64,000 bases of DNA from an uncultured Clostridia bacterium. Lineage in GTDB: Bacteria > Bacillota > Clostridia > HGM11514. Location of the stretch: the NCBI GenBank assembly GCA_934464705.1, contig CAKSKB010000001.1, positions 124,001-188,000 on the forward strand. The letters run 5' to 3'. The position numbers were made by a program, and so were the translations under genes. The notes under the pieces are model-generated. The model did not search any database and had not been told where the DNA came from. It worked only from the letters and a program-made list of their open reading frames with translations. Below, piece by piece: positions 17,627 to 26,441 of this stretch (position 1 is its first letter; each line of letters starts with the position of its first letter).

Positions 17627-18512
17627 CATCAGCCTCCAGGATTTGCGCCGCAGTTTTGACATCATGTGCAATTTGAACCGAAAGTTCTTCTTTTGAGGAA
17701 AATTTGATTTCCCCTCTCAAGAATTCAACAAATTCTATTTCAAGTTTTTTGCCGTAGACTTCCCCGTAAAAGCCCAAAATATGTGTTTCAACAGTTGTTT
17801 TATTCAGGTCGAAAGTCGGATTCCGCCCAATATTTGTAACCGAATCAAAGCGTTCGCCGTCAATATATGTTCTGCTTGCGTAAACGCCGTCTTTCGGAAT
17901 AACAATTCCGTGCGGCGGTTCAATATTAGCAGTTCTGAAGCCGAGCTTACGCCCGACGCTTCTCCCCTTAAGAACCGTTCCGCAAAAGGAAAAAGAATAC
18001 CCGAGCATAGCGTTTGCTTTGGCAATTTCTCCGTTTTCTATATATTTTCTTATTGCGCTGCTGCTTACTTTTTCACCGCCCAAAGCCACCTCGGGCACCA
18101 CTATAAGGTCAAATCTGCGGTTTCTGAGGTCGGATACCGTTCCCGCATGCTTAAACCCGAACCTGTAATCAAAGCCGGTCACGACAACAGAGGCATTAAG
18201 AGCGCATTTAAGATATTCTGTAAATTCTGCCGGAGTTTTTCTTTTGAAATCGTCCGTAAAGTCCTCGAAAAATATGCTGTCTATATTAAGTTCGGAGCAA
18301 AGCTGAATTTTTCTTTCATTGGTAATAACCGAAACCTTATCTGCTTTTGGATTGGTGCTGAAAGTATAGAGCACCGTTTTCAGATTCTTCTCCGCAGCAG
18401 CGGATTTTGCTGTTTCGATAAGTTTTTTGTGCCCTATATGAAGCCCGTCAAACATACCGAGCATCACAACCGAAGGAGCCTTAATTATGTCGCCGCTTTT
18501 ATAAACAATCAT
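17610..18512 (-). CDS. ribF: Bifunctional riboflavin kinase / FAD synthetase
   Basis: At 300 aa it has the N-terminal FAD synthetase (nucleotidyltransferase) domain with GMFDGLHIGHKKLI and VSSSAIRKYIENG, and the C-terminal flavokinase domain with RKLGFRTANI and GVYASRTYIDGE. It converts riboflavin to FMN and then FAD, the molecule sensed by the ribU riboswitch elsewhere in the window. It overlaps truB by 4 nt (start 18512) and the MATE gene by 17 nt. The order nrnA-truB-ribF is common in Bacillota. Confidence 0.97.
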   Translation of the reverse strand: MIVYKSGDIIKAPSVVMLGMFDGLHIGHKKLIETAKSAAAEKNLKTVLYTFSTNPKADKVSVITNERKIQLCSELNIDSIFFEDFTDDFKRKTPAEFTEYLKCALNASVVVTGFDYRFGFKHAGTVSDLRNRRFDLIVVPEVALGGEKVSSSAIRKYIENGEIAKANAMLGYSFSFCGTVLKGRSVGRKLGFRTANIEPPHGIVIPKDGVYASRTYIDGERFDSVTNIGRNPTFDLNKTTVETHILGFYGEVYGKKLEIEFVEFLRGEIKFSSKEELSVQIAHDVKTAAQILEADDVYKR

Positions 18513-19357
18513 AGATTACCCTCATACAGCATTATATCGGGCTTGATTTTAAGACCGCTTCCTGTTGCAATGCACAAAAGGGAGCCGTCCGCACCAAACA
18601 CCTTACACTCGCCGTTCATACCTTCAAACTCTATCACATTGCCGTTTTTGATTTTTCTCTCATTCTCGCCGCTGACCGTAATCTTCGGCACATCTACAAC
18701 CTCGTCAATCGAAAGCGCGCAGCTATCAAAACCGCAGCGTTCCAATTCTTCAAGTGTAACGGAATTTTCCAATCTGAAATTCCCGCTTGCCTCTCTTGTA
18801 AGTTCAGTCATGACTGCTCCGCAGCCTAAAGATACGCCTATGTCATGAATAAGAGAACGAATATAGGTACCCTTTGAACAGCAAATATCAAGCTTGTTTT
18901 TACCGCAAAGCGATATGTCATAGATTTCAACCTCTCGCGGTTTCCGATCAACCGTAACGCCGCGCCTTGCAAGTTCATAAAGCTTTTGACCGCCGATTTT
19001 AATTGCCGAATACATAGGCGGAACCTGACTTATTTTACCGGAAAATGCTTTAATACACTCCGAAAGTTCCTTTTCCGAAACCGCAGCCGGTTTTTCGGAC
19101 AAAATCTCGCCGGTTATATCGTAAGTATCGGTTTCAATCCCGAGTTTAAGCCCTGCTGTATAACGCTTTTTTTCACACAGCAGCCTGTCAGAAAGCTTGG
19201 TTGCCTTCCCGACAAGCACGATAAGAACGCCTGTTGCAAGCGGATCGAGAGTGCCGGCGTGCCCCACTTTTTTTGTATGAAAAATACGCCTCACACGGGC
19301 GACAACATCATGCGATGTCATTCCCTGCGGCTTATTTATAACTAAAATACCGTTCAT
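18509..19357 (-). CDS. truB: tRNA pseudouridine(55) synthase
   Basis: At 282 aa it has the TruB motifs near the N-terminus: GILVINKPQGMTSHDVV, KVGHAGTLDPLATGVL (catalytic Asp) and the Tyr-containing KRYTAGLKLG. It isomerises U55 in the T loop of all elongator tRNAs. The C-terminal PUA-like part is short. It overlaps nrnA by one base at TAATG and ribF by 4 nt. Confidence 0.97.
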   Translation of the reverse strand: MNGILVINKPQGMTSHDVVARVRRIFHTKKVGHAGTLDPLATGVLIVLVGKATKLSDRLLCEKKRYTAGLKLGIETDTYDITGEILSEKPAAVSEKELSECIKAFSGKISQVPPMYSAIKIGGQKLYELARRGVTVDRKPREVEIYDISLCGKNKLDICCSKGTYIRSLIHDIGVSLGCGAVMTELTREASGNFRLENSVTLEELERCGFDSCALSIDEVVDVPKITVSGENERKIKNGNVIEFEGMNGECKVFGADGSLLCIATGSGLKIKPDIMLYEGNL

Positions 19358-20313
19358 TAATTTATCACCAAATTATCTTCAATCAAATTAACAACTTTTT
19401 CGATAAGCCCCTTCCCGGCACCGTCCGCCGTAAAACCTGCAGCTCTGCTGTGACCGCCGCCGCCGAAAACCGCAGCAACCGCTGCGGCATCAAGCGATTC
19501 ATCGGAACGAAGGCTGATCTTGCACATTCCCTCATCTCTTTCGTGTATAAACACGCCGATATTCACGCCCTCAATCGTCTTAATCATGCTCGACACAAAC
19601 TCCACATCACCGAGTGTAAGCTGTTTTTCGGTATAGTCTTTATAAGAAAGATAATACACCGCAATTCGGTTTTTGCAGTAAAATTCAATGTCATTAACAA
19701 CGCTCGCCTGAAATTTAAGCTTTTTTATAGGGACCGTATCATAAAGCAAACGGTTGATTTCGGCAAATCTGCCTCCGATTTCATATAATTTTTCAGCAAT
19801 CCTGTGCGTCCGAACCGTCACATTTGAATACTTAAAGCAGCCCGTATCGGCGGAAATCGCCATATAAAGCGCCTCGGCAATGCGGGTATCAAGCATATTC
19901 GGAGCAACAGCCGAAATAAGTTCAAAAATAAGTTCACCCGTAGCTGCGGATTCCGGCTCGACATAATTAATATCCGCAATGCTGCCGTTGGTTTTGTGAT
20001 GGTCGATGCAAACCGTGCTGCCGCAAAAAAGCTCTGCACGGCTGCCCATTCTGCCCAAATCCGCGCAGTCAACCGCAACTGCAAGGTCATAATTTTTCAT
20101 ACTGCCGTCAAACACCTTGTAATCATAAGGAATTATCTTCGTGAGCCGCGGAAATTCCTCAAACACAACATCAACTTTCTTTCCGAATTTTTCAAGAAAC
20201 ATAGCCAGCGCAAAGCATGAACCTGTCGCATCACCGTCCGCATTAGTATGCGGAATAAGAACGATATTTTCTGCTTTATCAAAAGCCGATTTAATTTTTT
20301 CAAAACAATCCAT
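19357..20313 (-). CDS. nrnA: Oligoribonuclease / pAp phosphatase NrnA (DHH-DHHA1)
   Basis: At 318 aa it has the DHH phosphoesterase motifs HTNADGDATGS, AVDCADLGRMG and the name-giving CIDHHKTN, then a C-terminal DHHA1 domain with GGGGHSRAAGF. In Bacillus it degrades nano-RNA (including pGpG, the product of c-di-GMP hydrolysis) and dephosphorylates pAp. It is the first gene of an eight-gene operon reaching 10735. The start at 20313 follows GGTGAGATAGT. Confidence 0.92.
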   Translation of the reverse strand: MDCFEKIKSAFDKAENIVLIPHTNADGDATGSCFALAMFLEKFGKKVDVVFEEFPRLTKIIPYDYKVFDGSMKNYDLAVAVDCADLGRMGSRAELFCGSTVCIDHHKTNGSIADINYVEPESAATGELIFELISAVAPNMLDTRIAEALYMAISADTGCFKYSNVTVRTHRIAEKLYEIGGRFAEINRLLYDTVPIKKLKFQASVVNDIEFYCKNRIAVYYLSYKDYTEKQLTLGDVEFVSSMIKTIEGVNIGVFIHERDEGMCKISLRSDESLDAAAVAAVFGGGGHSRAAGFTADGAGKGLIEKVVNLIEDNLVIN

Positions 20314-20344
20314 ACTATCTCACCATATCAAATAATATAATATT

Positions 20345-20373
20345 ATTTTATCATAAAAAGCGATAAAAATCAA
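20345..20373 (-). promoter_or_regulatory. Sigma-A promoter for the nrnA-truB-ribF-MATE-ECF operon
   Basis: On the minus strand TTGATT, 17 bp, TAAAAT. No riboswitch (including a cobalamin box) is visible in the short leader, nor in the junction before the barrel gene. Confidence 0.65.
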
Positions 20374-20421
20374 TTGAATTTTCATAAATTAAAAAATAAC
20401 TTAAAAAAGCCAAAAAAAGAC

Positions 20422-20450
20422 TTGTATTTTCCTGATTAATATTGTATAAT
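20422..20450 (+). promoter_or_regulatory. Sigma-A promoter for the GH2-oxidoreductase operon
   Basis: TTGTAT, 17 bp, TATAAT, divergent from the nrnA promoter. No obvious operator palindrome lies between the two. Confidence 0.65.
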
Positions 20451-20483
20451 AAAATCAAATTTAACAATGGGAGATTTGCACAT

Positions 20484-23273
20484 ATGAAAAATGATATTTT
20501 TGCAGATATAGCCGCCGGAGGAATCGGCGGCAGACAGGAACTTTTGTATACACCTGAGCCGGAGAAGCACGCAAAGAAGCTGTCGCAGCCCGTTCTTTGC
20601 GCTTTTGAACCCATAAAAACACCGACACATATATCTTCAAAGGAAGAACTGTACTCCGAGCTTGCTAAAATCCGTGAATACTACAAGCCTTTTATGCGTG
20701 ACCTTTCGCCGGAACTTCCGATTATGAAAAAGGTATTGAATATCAAAAATTTCAGGCTTGACGGCAAAGATATAACCATTCCCGAATACGGCGGACCTTC
20801 GGGATATGCGCTAAAAACTTACGAAACCGAATTTGAAGCCCCCGAACTTTCGGAAACGGAGGCAGCATACATATGCATAGGCGGCGCAGACTATTATGCG
20901 GTCGTTTATATCAACGGCGTATGTGTAGGTACACACGAGGGTTTTTTCTCGCCGTTTGAATTTGAAATCACAAGAAACATAAAAAGCGGAACAAATTCTC
21001 TTAAAATAGAACTCTACAATGATGAAAAATACGGCGAAGGCGGCGATAAGCTTTATGCCGCAACGGGACTCGGTTGGGACGACCCGTACACCGGCTGGCA
21101 TCACTGCCCGTCGGGAATAGGGCTCTACGATGATGTTCGCTTTGAAATCAGGCAAAGGGTCAATATAACCGATGTTTTTGTGCGCCCGATGGAAAACAAA
21201 GCCGAAGCGTGGATAGAAATCGAAAATGCGGATTATGCCGAAAAAGATTTAACCTTTGAATTATCGCTTTACGGCAGAAATTTTGAAGAAACCGTATTTG
21301 AAAATATGAAGATTTCGCCGGCTACGCAAAGGACGGTCGGAATGTGCGACAGTTTTACCGAAGCAGCTTTGGGCGACCGTATCGGAGAAGAAATGAGAGC
21401 GCCCGCACTTCACGGCAAAAATATATATAAACTTTCATTTGACATTGCAAACCCTAAAATATGGGATACCGAAACGCCGTATCTTTACGAATTAAAGATA
21501 AAGCTTAAACAAAACGGCGATATTAAAGACACCGCCTCGGTGCATTTCGGTATGAGAAGTTTCACTCAGGATTTGGACTCTGACCCTAAGGGAATGTTTT
21601 ATCTCAACGGCAAAAAAATAAGGCTCCGCGGAGCAAACACGATGGGCTTTGAACAACAGGATGTTATGCACGGCGACTTTTCGCAGCTTACCGACGATAT
21701 TCTTCTCGCAAAGCTTTGCAACATGAATTATCTTCGCATAACCCAGCGGCCCGTCCAGAGCGAGGTGTACGATTACTGTGATATGCTCGGACTCATGACG
21801 CAAACCGACCTTCCTCTGTTCGGCTGTATGAGGAGAACCAAGTTTGCCGAGGGCGTCCGTCAGGCGGAGGAAATGGAAAGAATCGTCCGTTCCCACCCTT
21901 GCAACATAATGGTTACATATATAAACGAGCCGTTCCCAAATGCCCATAATCAGCCTCACCGCCACATGACGCGGCCTGAGCTTGAGGGCTTTTTTGAGGC
22001 ATGTGACTTGGCTGTTCATATGCAGAACCCCGACCGTGTAATAAAGCATGTTGACGGCGATTATGACCCTCCGACATCAAGCATGCCGGATAACCACTGC
22101 TATCCCACATGGTATAACGGGCACGGAATCGACATCGGAAGGCTCAATAAAGGTTACTGGCTGCCGATTAAACCCGGCTGGTACTGCGGAAGCGGCGAGT
22201 TTGGCACAGAGGGGCTTGACTTTCCGGAGGTTATGCGCAAATATTATCCCAAAGACTGGATCAGAGAACCCTTTGATGTTTCAAGAATAGTTAATTCGCA
22301 GACTGCACCGTTTCATTATTTCTTTTACGATACACAGAGCACAATGGAGGATTGGTGCAGAGAAAGCCAGGAATATCAGGCGTTCGCAACAAAATATATG
22401 ACCGAAAGTCTGCGTAGAAATAATCTTATGATTTCAAATGCAATTCACCTGTTCATCGACGCATGGCCCGACGGCTGGATGAAAACAATTATGGACTGCG
22501 AAAGAACCCCTAAACCCGCATACTTTGCATACCGCTATGCCCTTGAACCTGTGCATATCAGCCTAAGAACCGACCGCCTGACATATTTTGCCGGAGAAAA
22601 GGTCAAAATCGAAAGCTATGTATGCAATGATACCAATACAAGCGGCAAAGGAGTTTGCACCTTTGAAGTTTACAGGGACGGCAAACCGTTTATGAAAAGC
22701 GATGCGGAATGCGAAATCGAAAACTGCAAGGTAACTTACTGCTCCGATATATGTTTTTCCGTTGAAGACATTTCGGACAGAGAAACGATTACCGTTAAAG
22801 CAATTCTTCAAATCGGCGGTAAGGCTGTTTCGTGGAACGAGCAGGAAATCGAAATTTTTGAAGACTGCACCGTGCCGGAAAACGATAGTGTCGAGATTAT
22901 AAAGCTGTCAGAAGGCGTACATAAAATTGCGGGCGAAACAGTCACCGTTAAAAAGTGCGGTATGCTGCCGCTGCATTTTGTATCGAGAAACACCGGAAGC
23001 AAATATACAAAAGAATTTAAGAAAAACGATTTCAGGCTGTGGTACGATAAGGCTTCGGATATGATAACACCCATAATCGAAACAACATTTGAAGCTGAAG
23101 GATTTACCCCGATACTCACAAGCGGAAACAAAGATAAGGACGGCAGCTGGCACAGTGAACTTGCCGCAGCCTATAAAGAATACGGCGGAAAAACTTATGT
23201 TATATGTCAGGTTGATTTAAGACAGGAAAACCCGATTGCAAAAAAATTTTTGAAAAATCTGAAAGAAGGATAA
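20484..23273 (+). CDS. Glycoside hydrolase family 2 enzyme (cytosolic)
   Basis: 929 aa without signal peptide, so the substrate is probably an imported oligosaccharide or glycoside. A GH2 sugar-binding jelly roll is at about 110-235 (VVYINGVCVGTHEGFFSPF), then an Ig-like domain, then the TIM barrel from about 370 (IRLRGANTMGFEQQD). Acid/base Glu is in YINEPF (about 480) and the nucleophile Glu in GSGEFGTEG (about 571). The C-terminal about 230 residues are beta-rich. GH2 covers beta-galactosidase, mannosidase and glucuronidase and the exact activity cannot be read here. The start at 20484 has GGGAGA 9 nt upstream. It forms an operon with the following oxidoreductase. Confidence 0.85.
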   Translation: MKNDIFADIAAGGIGGRQELLYTPEPEKHAKKLSQPVLCAFEPIKTPTHISSKEELYSELAKIREYYKPFMRDLSPELPIMKKVLNIKNFRLDGKDITIPEYGGPSGYALKTYETEFEAPELSETEAAYICIGGADYYAVVYINGVCVGTHEGFFSPFEFEITRNIKSGTNSLKIELYNDEKYGEGGDKLYAATGLGWDDPYTGWHHCPSGIGLYDDVRFEIRQRVNITDVFVRPMENKAEAWIEIENADYAEKDLTFELSLYGRNFEETVFENMKISPATQRTVGMCDSFTEAALGDRIGEEMRAPALHGKNIYKLSFDIANPKIWDTETPYLYELKIKLKQNGDIKDTASVHFGMRSFTQDLDSDPKGMFYLNGKKIRLRGANTMGFEQQDVMHGDFSQLTDDILLAKLCNMNYLRITQRPVQSEVYDYCDMLGLMTQTDLPLFGCMRRTKFAEGVRQAEEMERIVRSHPCNIMVTYINEPFPNAHNQPHRHMTRPELEGFFEACDLAVHMQNPDRVIKHVDGDYDPPTSSMPDNHCYPTWYNGHGIDIGRLNKGYWLPIKPGWYCGSGEFGTEGLDFPEVMRKYYPKDWIREPFDVSRIVNSQTAPFHYFFYDTQSTMEDWCRESQEYQAFATKYMTESLRRNNLMISNAIHLFIDAWPDGWMKTIMDCERTPKPAYFAYRYALEPVHISLRTDRLTYFAGEKVKIESYVCNDTNTSGKGVCTFEVYRDGKPFMKSDAECEIENCKVTYCSDICFSVEDISDRETITVKAILQIGGKAVSWNEQEIEIFEDCTVPENDSVEIIKLSEGVHKIAGETVTVKKCGMLPLHFVSRNTGSKYTKEFKKNDFRLWYDKASDMITPIIETTFEAEGFTPILTSGNKDKDGSWHSELAAAYKEYGGKTYVICQVDLRQENPIAKKFLKNLKEG

Positions 23274-23277
23274 TTCT

Positions 23278-24534
23278 ATGAATATTGAGTACAAAAAGAC
23301 AATCCCCCACGCAGGTACATACGATGTTATAGTTGTCGGCGGCGGTGTTGCCGGCATAGCAGGCGCCGTCAATGCGTCAAGGCTCGGCATGAACACACTT
23401 TTAATCGAAAAGACCATCAATCTCGGCGGCCTTGCAACGATCGGACTTGTGAATTTTTTTGTGCCGATGTGCAACGGACGCGGAACACAGATTATAAAAG
23501 GCATGGCGGAGGAGATGCTGCAGCTTTCCAAAAAATACGGTTTTTCTCGAATGTCGCAGGACTGGGAGAACGGGGAGCCGGGCGAAGGCAAGACGATGCA
23601 AAGATATGTTTGCAGATATTCCGCTCCGATATATATGCTTGCGCTTACGGAATTTCTGAAAGAAAACCATGTTGATTTGCTGCTTGATACCACGCTTTGC
23701 GACGCAGTCTGCGAAGACGGCATCGTCAAAGGCATAATTACCGACGGAAAAAGCGGTCTTGAATATTACACCGCAAAAATGTTTATAGACGCAAGCGGAG
23801 ACGCCGACCTCTTGGTAAAGGCGGGGGTTCCGACGGTCCAGGGCAAAAATTATCACACATACTACGGTTTCGTAACAAACTCGGAGCTTTGCCGAAAGGC
23901 TGCCGACACAAAAGATATGGCAGATTTATATAAGATGCAGTTCGGCGGAAGCTCAACCCTTTACGGCGAAGGTCATCCCGAAGGGCACAGATACTGGCTC
24001 GGCACAACCAACCGAGATGTTACGGAATACATTACTGAAAATCAACTCGAGCTGCTTTCAAAAATCAAAAATGCCGACCGAAGCGAAAGAGATTTAACGC
24101 TTCTTCCATCAATGCCGCAGCTGCGGACAACAAGGAGAATTGACGGAGATTATACACTTGCCGAAACCGACATTTATAAGCACTTTGACGATTCGATAGG
24201 TGCAATATGCGATTTCGACAGACGCGATTTTCTTTATGAAATTCCGCTGAGATGCCTTACCAAAAGAGGGTTCGGCAATATTATAACCGCAGGAAGAAGC
24301 GCTGCCGGCGAAGGCTACGCATGGGATGTTTTGAGGGTAATTCCGCCGGCAATAATAACCGGTCAAGCTGCCGGTGCGGCATGCGCAATTGCAATAAAAA
24401 GCGGCATTTCGGTGCCGGCTGTTGATATAAATGAGCTGCAAACACTTCTTGAAAGTCAGAATGTTTTAGTTCATTTTGATGACAAGCTGGTGAAGAAGGG
24501 CGGCGGCGAAAAAGCCGATACCGGGCACTTTTAA
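23278..24534 (+). CDS. FAD-dependent oxidoreductase (PF12831 type)
   Basis: 418 aa. A Rossmann dinucleotide-binding fold at the N-terminus (VVGGGVAGIAGAVNASRLG) is followed by the PF12831 hallmark EKTINLGGLATIGLVNFF. A C-terminal FAD-contact region (GFGNIITAGRSAAGEGYAWD) is also present. These enzymes are frequent in polysaccharide-use clusters and are suspected to oxidise sugars or glycosides. The 4-nt gap to the GH2 gene suggests that the two act on the same compound. Its stop overlaps that of the convergent acyltransferase gene by 4 nt, with no terminator between. Confidence 0.85.
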   Translation: MNIEYKKTIPHAGTYDVIVVGGGVAGIAGAVNASRLGMNTLLIEKTINLGGLATIGLVNFFVPMCNGRGTQIIKGMAEEMLQLSKKYGFSRMSQDWENGEPGEGKTMQRYVCRYSAPIYMLALTEFLKENHVDLLLDTTLCDAVCEDGIVKGIITDGKSGLEYYTAKMFIDASGDADLLVKAGVPTVQGKNYHTYYGFVTNSELCRKAADTKDMADLYKMQFGGSSTLYGEGHPEGHRYWLGTTNRDVTEYITENQLELLSKIKNADRSERDLTLLPSMPQLRTTRRIDGDYTLAETDIYKHFDDSIGAICDFDRRDFLYEIPLRCLTKRGFGNIITAGRSAAGEGYAWDVLRVIPPAIITGQAAGAACAIAIKSGISVPAVDINELQTLLESQNVLVHFDDKLVKKGGGEKADTGHF

Positions 24535-25505
24535 TTCTTCAGTCTTTTAAACTCCTTTGACGGGAAAAACAAAAAATTCAACAAAGGCATTTTGTCGGCA
24601 ATATATGCTGCCGCTGCGGAAAAACCGATTCCGCAGGCGGTACCGAGAACAACATGAACAACCAAGTTTACAACACCGATACGAATAAGCAAAATCCTTA
24701 TTGCTGCAGTAAAAATCGTATGGAGAAGGTATATCTGAAAAGAATATTTGTTCATAAAACCGAGAAATTTTGCGGCTGAATTGTTTTTTTGCAGCAACGA
24801 TACAAAAACCATGCTCGCGCATATTCCGAGCACCATAACCGTTTCTTTTACAAACGGAAGATTTATAAAATCAAAATACGAAAGCACAAACCCCAAAATC
24901 AAATGGCAAAGCAGAATCGCATATTTGATTTTCCGGTTTGTGTTTTTTAAAAATTCAACACTGAAAACCGTCCCGAGCCCGAACGCAAGTGCCGACGAGG
25001 AAACAACAGACAGACTTCCGAAATCAAAAACATACCCGACAGCCGCTGCCAGAACCGTAATCTGCAGATTGCTCAGCTTCCAAGACAAAACCGCCCATAT
25101 GCAAAACAAAAAGAACAGCGCATACAAAAACCAATATTGCGCTATCGGCGTTTTCCAAATAAATTTAATATCGGAAACCGAATAATTTGTGTTGGAATTT
25201 ACAGCAAAACTGTTAAGCAACACATAAACAGCGGAAAAAAACACATACGGTACACCCAGGTTAAGCAGCTTATGCCCCACAAACCGCAGCCTTGTGCCCT
25301 TGCTTTTCCATTCATTTGTAATCCTGTAAACATAGCCGCTCAGGAACAGAAACAAAGCAACATGAAACGACCAAATAAACTTTTCGAGCGTAAAAAGCGC
25401 ATCCGGAACTTTAATTCCGCAGAGTCTTATCCCCATTATCACATGACCGAAAACCACAAGGAAACAAGCATATCCTTTTAACCTGTCAATAAACACATCT
25501 CTCAT
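24531..25505 (-). CDS. Membrane acyltransferase (acyltransferase 3 family), last gene of the EPS operon
   Basis: A 324-aa protein with about ten hydrophobic segments. The N-terminal family signature is RDVFIDRLKGYACFLVVFGH with catalytic-type His, followed by SFHVALFLFLSGYVY. These enzymes move acetyl or other acyl groups across the membrane onto sugars of exported polysaccharides. The ATG at 25505 has AAGGTG 6 nt before it, and a GTG 9 nt upstream is too close to that site. It follows the GtrB-like gene by 15 nt. Confidence 0.87.
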   Translation of the reverse strand: MRDVFIDRLKGYACFLVVFGHVIMGIRLCGIKVPDALFTLEKFIWSFHVALFLFLSGYVYRITNEWKSKGTRLRFVGHKLLNLGVPYVFFSAVYVLLNSFAVNSNTNYSVSDIKFIWKTPIAQYWFLYALFFLFCIWAVLSWKLSNLQITVLAAAVGYVFDFGSLSVVSSSALAFGLGTVFSVEFLKNTNRKIKYAILLCHLILGFVLSYFDFINLPFVKETVMVLGICASMVFVSLLQKNNSAAKFLGFMNKYSFQIYLLHTIFTAAIRILLIRIGVVNLVVHVVLGTACGIGFSAAAAYIADKMPLLNFLFFPSKEFKRLKN

Positions 25506-25520
25506 AAAAAACACCTTGCA

Positions 25521-26438
25521 CTATTTACTTTTACATTCCGAAGAAACAATATACTTCGGTCTGCCTTTAATTTCCTCGTAAATTCTTGCAACATAGTAGC
25601 CTATAATTCCAAGACTTATCATAATAATACTGCCTATAAAAATAATTATGATTATGACCGTTGTCATACCTTCAAGCGCACGGCCCGCTATTTTGTCAAC
25701 CAAAGCCCAAACGCCGAAAATGCACGCAATAACAAGCATTACAGCACCAAGTATTGTGACAATCTGCATAGGTGCGGCAGAATATGCGGAAATATTGGAA
25801 ACCGCATATTTAATAAGTCCGAAGGCGCTCCATTTCGATTTACCGCCCGCCCTTTCGGAAACATCAAATTCAACAGTCGTTTTTTTAAAGCCGACCCAAT
25901 ATGAAACCGCTCTGAAAAAGCCTTTTTTCTCCGGCATTTTATTAAGAATATCAATCACCTTGCGGTCAAGAAGCTTGAAATCCGAAGCATTTGACATATC
26001 AAAACCGACAAAACGGCTGAGTATCGAATAAAACGCTTTCGCTGCGGCGCTGCGGAGCTTTCCTTCTTCTCCGCGGCTGCTTTTAACACCTTCAACTATC
26101 TCAAACCCCTGCTGCCAAAGGCGGTACATTTCAACAATTTTTTCGGGCGGATGCTGGAGGTCGCAGTCGATTACAACGGCGCAATCTCCGTTTGCCGCCG
26201 CAAGCCCTGCCGAGATTGCGGCTTCCTTACCGAAATTCCTTGAAAAGCACAGTCCGCGGACATTCGGCTTGTTTTGAGCCAAAAGCTTTACGGTATCATA
26301 TGTTGAATCGTTTGAACCGTCATCAACAAATATAATTTCGTTGTCAATACCGGCACCTTTAAGGACGGACGATATTGACGCATATGCATCTTCTATCAAA
26401 TTCTGTTCATTATAAGCCGGAACAATAACAGACAGCAT
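25521..26438 (-). CDS. Polyisoprenyl-phosphate glycosyltransferase (GtrB/YkcC-like GT2)
   Basis: 305 aa. A GT2 domain with VIVPAYNEQN, VDDGSNDST and the acidic DCDLQHPP (metal/nucleotide site), then two C-terminal membrane helices and the family tail YVARIYEEIKGRPKYIV. Such enzymes charge undecaprenyl phosphate with a single sugar on the inner face of the membrane. The operon also encodes a GtrII-like multi-spanning protein (40049-41596), which could be the outer-face transferase. A GtrA flippase is not seen. Confidence 0.9.
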   Translation of the reverse strand: MLSVIVPAYNEQNLIEDAYASISSVLKGAGIDNEIIFVDDGSNDSTYDTVKLLAQNKPNVRGLCFSRNFGKEAAISAGLAAANGDCAVVIDCDLQHPPEKIVEMYRLWQQGFEIVEGVKSSRGEEGKLRSAAAKAFYSILSRFVGFDMSNASDFKLLDRKVIDILNKMPEKKGFFRAVSYWVGFKKTTVEFDVSERAGGKSKWSAFGLIKYAVSNISAYSAAPMQIVTILGAVMLVIACIFGVWALVDKIAGRALEGMTTVIIIIIFIGSIIMISLGIIGYYVARIYEEIKGRPKYIVSSECKSK

Positions 26439-26441
26439 TTA

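Noticed and set aside
17781..18848. A 355-codon open frame on the plus strand opposite ribF and truB
   Set aside because: Both minus-strand genes are unmistakable by motif; the plus frame has no ribosome site and a composition like a mirrored gene.
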